The notes under the pieces are model-generated. The model had not been told where the DNA came from. It did not search any database and saw only the letters and a program-made list of their open reading frames with translations. From the NCBI GenBank assembly GCA_035477615.1, contig DATIKJ010000040.1, positions 1-5,970 on the forward strand: DNA of 5,970 bases, given 5' to 3'. Below are positions 5,195 through 5,970 of the stretch, one piece after another; the stretch's first letter is position 1; each line of letters starts with the position of its first letter. Source of the DNA: UBA2277 sp035477615. GTDB lineage: Bacteria > Patescibacteriota > Microgenomatia > UBA1400 > MFAQ01. Made by a program: the position numbers and the translations under genes.

Positions 5195-5970
5195 CGTATT
5201 GGAATTGATGCTAGGCTTTTTGGTTTAGAGCATGCTGGCCTAGGTCGGTATGTTATGAAGCTGGTCGAAGAAATTTTGAAACTTGATAAAAAAAATGAGT
5301 TTGTCTTGTTTTTAAACTCCGCACACTCAGAAGAATTTAAAAACAAAAAACGAGTTACTGTTGTCACCACAAATATCCCGATCTACAGCTTTGCCGAGCA
5401 AATAATTCTTCCCTTTATTTTTGCTAAGGAAAAACTGGACATACTGCATGTACCTCATTTCAACGCACCTCTCTTGTATCAAGGAAAACTAATTCTTACT
5501 ATTCATGATCTTATTAAGCATGACTCTAAAGGGCCTGAATCTACCACGAGACATCGATGGCTATACTCCATCAGGCGCCTAGGTTATACAATTCAAACAA
5601 ATTATATTGCCCAAAAAGCAGACCATATTATTGTTCCTTCGAACTTCGTTAAGGAAGATGTCGCCAAACGTCTGCATGTGCCACTAGAGAAGATTACGGT
5701 GACCTACGAGGCCGCTACCGGCTCTATAAAAGAGATAGTGCTAAATGAAAAAGAAAAAATTGAATTACTAAACAAATATCAACTATCTCAACCGTTCATT
5801 GTCTATACCGGAAGTGTCTACCCTCACAAAAATGTCGATATTTTGGTTGATGCAATTCAAAAACATAATCACAATAAAGAGGTTGATCTTCAACTAGCCC
5901 TCATTTGTTCTCGTTCTGTTTTTTGGGAGAGGCTAAACAAAAAAATTCAAGAAAAAAGACTACAAAGTTG
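5192..5970 (+). CDS. GT4-type glycosyltransferase, N-terminal portion (3' end outside window)
   Basis: An open frame begins with ATG directly after the upstream stop and runs off the right edge after 259 complete codons; GT4 enzymes of this type are usually about 350-400 residues, so roughly a quarter to a third is missing. The product begins MRIGIDARLFG (1-11) with GLGRY (16-20), the typical opening of mannosyltransferase-like GT4 proteins. It continues with LDILHVPHFNAP (82-93), LTIHDLIK (102-109), ADHIIVPSNFVKED (143-156), the interdomain VTYEAATG (170-177), and the first strand of the nucleotide-binding domain IVYTGSVYPHKN (203-214). The cytoplasmic, nucleotide-sugar-dependent role is inferred from the family; the EX7E motif lies past the window edge. 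It differs clearly from the GT4 at 3072-4277 and is a different subfamily. The substrate is unknown. Confidence 0.88.
   Translation, partial: MRIGIDARLFGLEHAGLGRYVMKLVEEILKLDKKNEFVLFLNSAHSEEFKNKKRVTVVTTNIPIYSFAEQIILPFIFAKEKLDILHVPHFNAPLLYQGKLILTIHDLIKHDSKGPESTTRHRWLYSIRRLGYTIQTNYIAQKADHIIVPSNFVKEDVAKRLHVPLEKITVTYEAATGSIKEIVLNEKEKIELLNKYQLSQPFIVYTGSVYPHKNVDILVDAIQKHNHNKEVDLQLALICSRSVFWERLNKKIQEKRLQS

Noticed and set aside
5104..5370. 88-residue open frame on the - strand spanning the GT2/GT4 junction
   Set aside because: It is antisense to two genes with strong family motifs, is Ser/Lys-rich without domain features, and has no ribosome-binding site that I can see.
1..5970. Recoded TGA (as in Absconditabacteria or Gracilibacteria) considered
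   Set aside because: TGA ends three genes exactly at ATGA overlaps, each followed by a new gene in another frame, and no in-frame TGA interrupts a conserved domain, so the standard bacterial code fits.

Overview
The window is a fully coding stretch of a bacterial surface-polysaccharide (or glycoprotein-glycan) assembly operon. Six genes lie head-to-tail on the + strand with no intergenic space. In order they are: the C-terminal end of a family-2 glycosyltransferase (1-366, cut by the left edge); an O-antigen ligase/polymerase-like multi-pass membrane protein (317-1639); a GT39/ArnT-like polyprenyl-phosphate-dependent membrane glycosyltransferase (1636-3075); a GT4-type cytoplasmic glycosyltransferase with an eroded donor-binding motif (3072-4277); a complete family-2 glycosyltransferase (4274-5191); and the first 259 codons of a second GT4-type glycosyltransferase (5192 to the right edge). 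No RNA genes, mobile elements, CRISPR, promoters or terminators were seen.

Host: the DNA is AT-rich (by eye under 40% GC) and uses TGA as a genuine stop at three ATGA junctions, so the TGA-recoding genetic codes are unlikely. Most starts lack a Shine-Dalgarno sequence. Gene packing is extreme, and the enzymes resemble those common in Candidate Phyla Radiation (Patescibacteria) genomes, especially Microgenomates-type lineages. That assignment is an inference from style and recalled family resemblance, not proof.

How the genes could work together (inference): the GT2 and GT4 enzymes would add sugars from nucleotide donors to a lipid carrier on the cytoplasmic face. The GT39-like protein would add a sugar from a polyprenyl-phosphate donor on the outer face. 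The O-antigen ligase-like protein would polymerise the glycan or transfer it to its final acceptor. The flippase, initiating phosphoglycosyltransferase and nucleotide-sugar genes are not in the window and would be expected nearby.

The points most worth a second look are: a perfect A_AAA_AAA slippery heptamer at the junction of genes 4 and 5, whose -1 frame enters gene 5 exactly at its ATG; loss of both glutamates of the EX7E motif in gene 4; an Asp in place of His in the WaaL-type motif of gene 2; and a Pro/Thr-rich linker behind an Ala-Phe-Ala site in the large loop of the same protein. The system is otherwise a recognisable glycan cluster; I see no convincing wholly new system.
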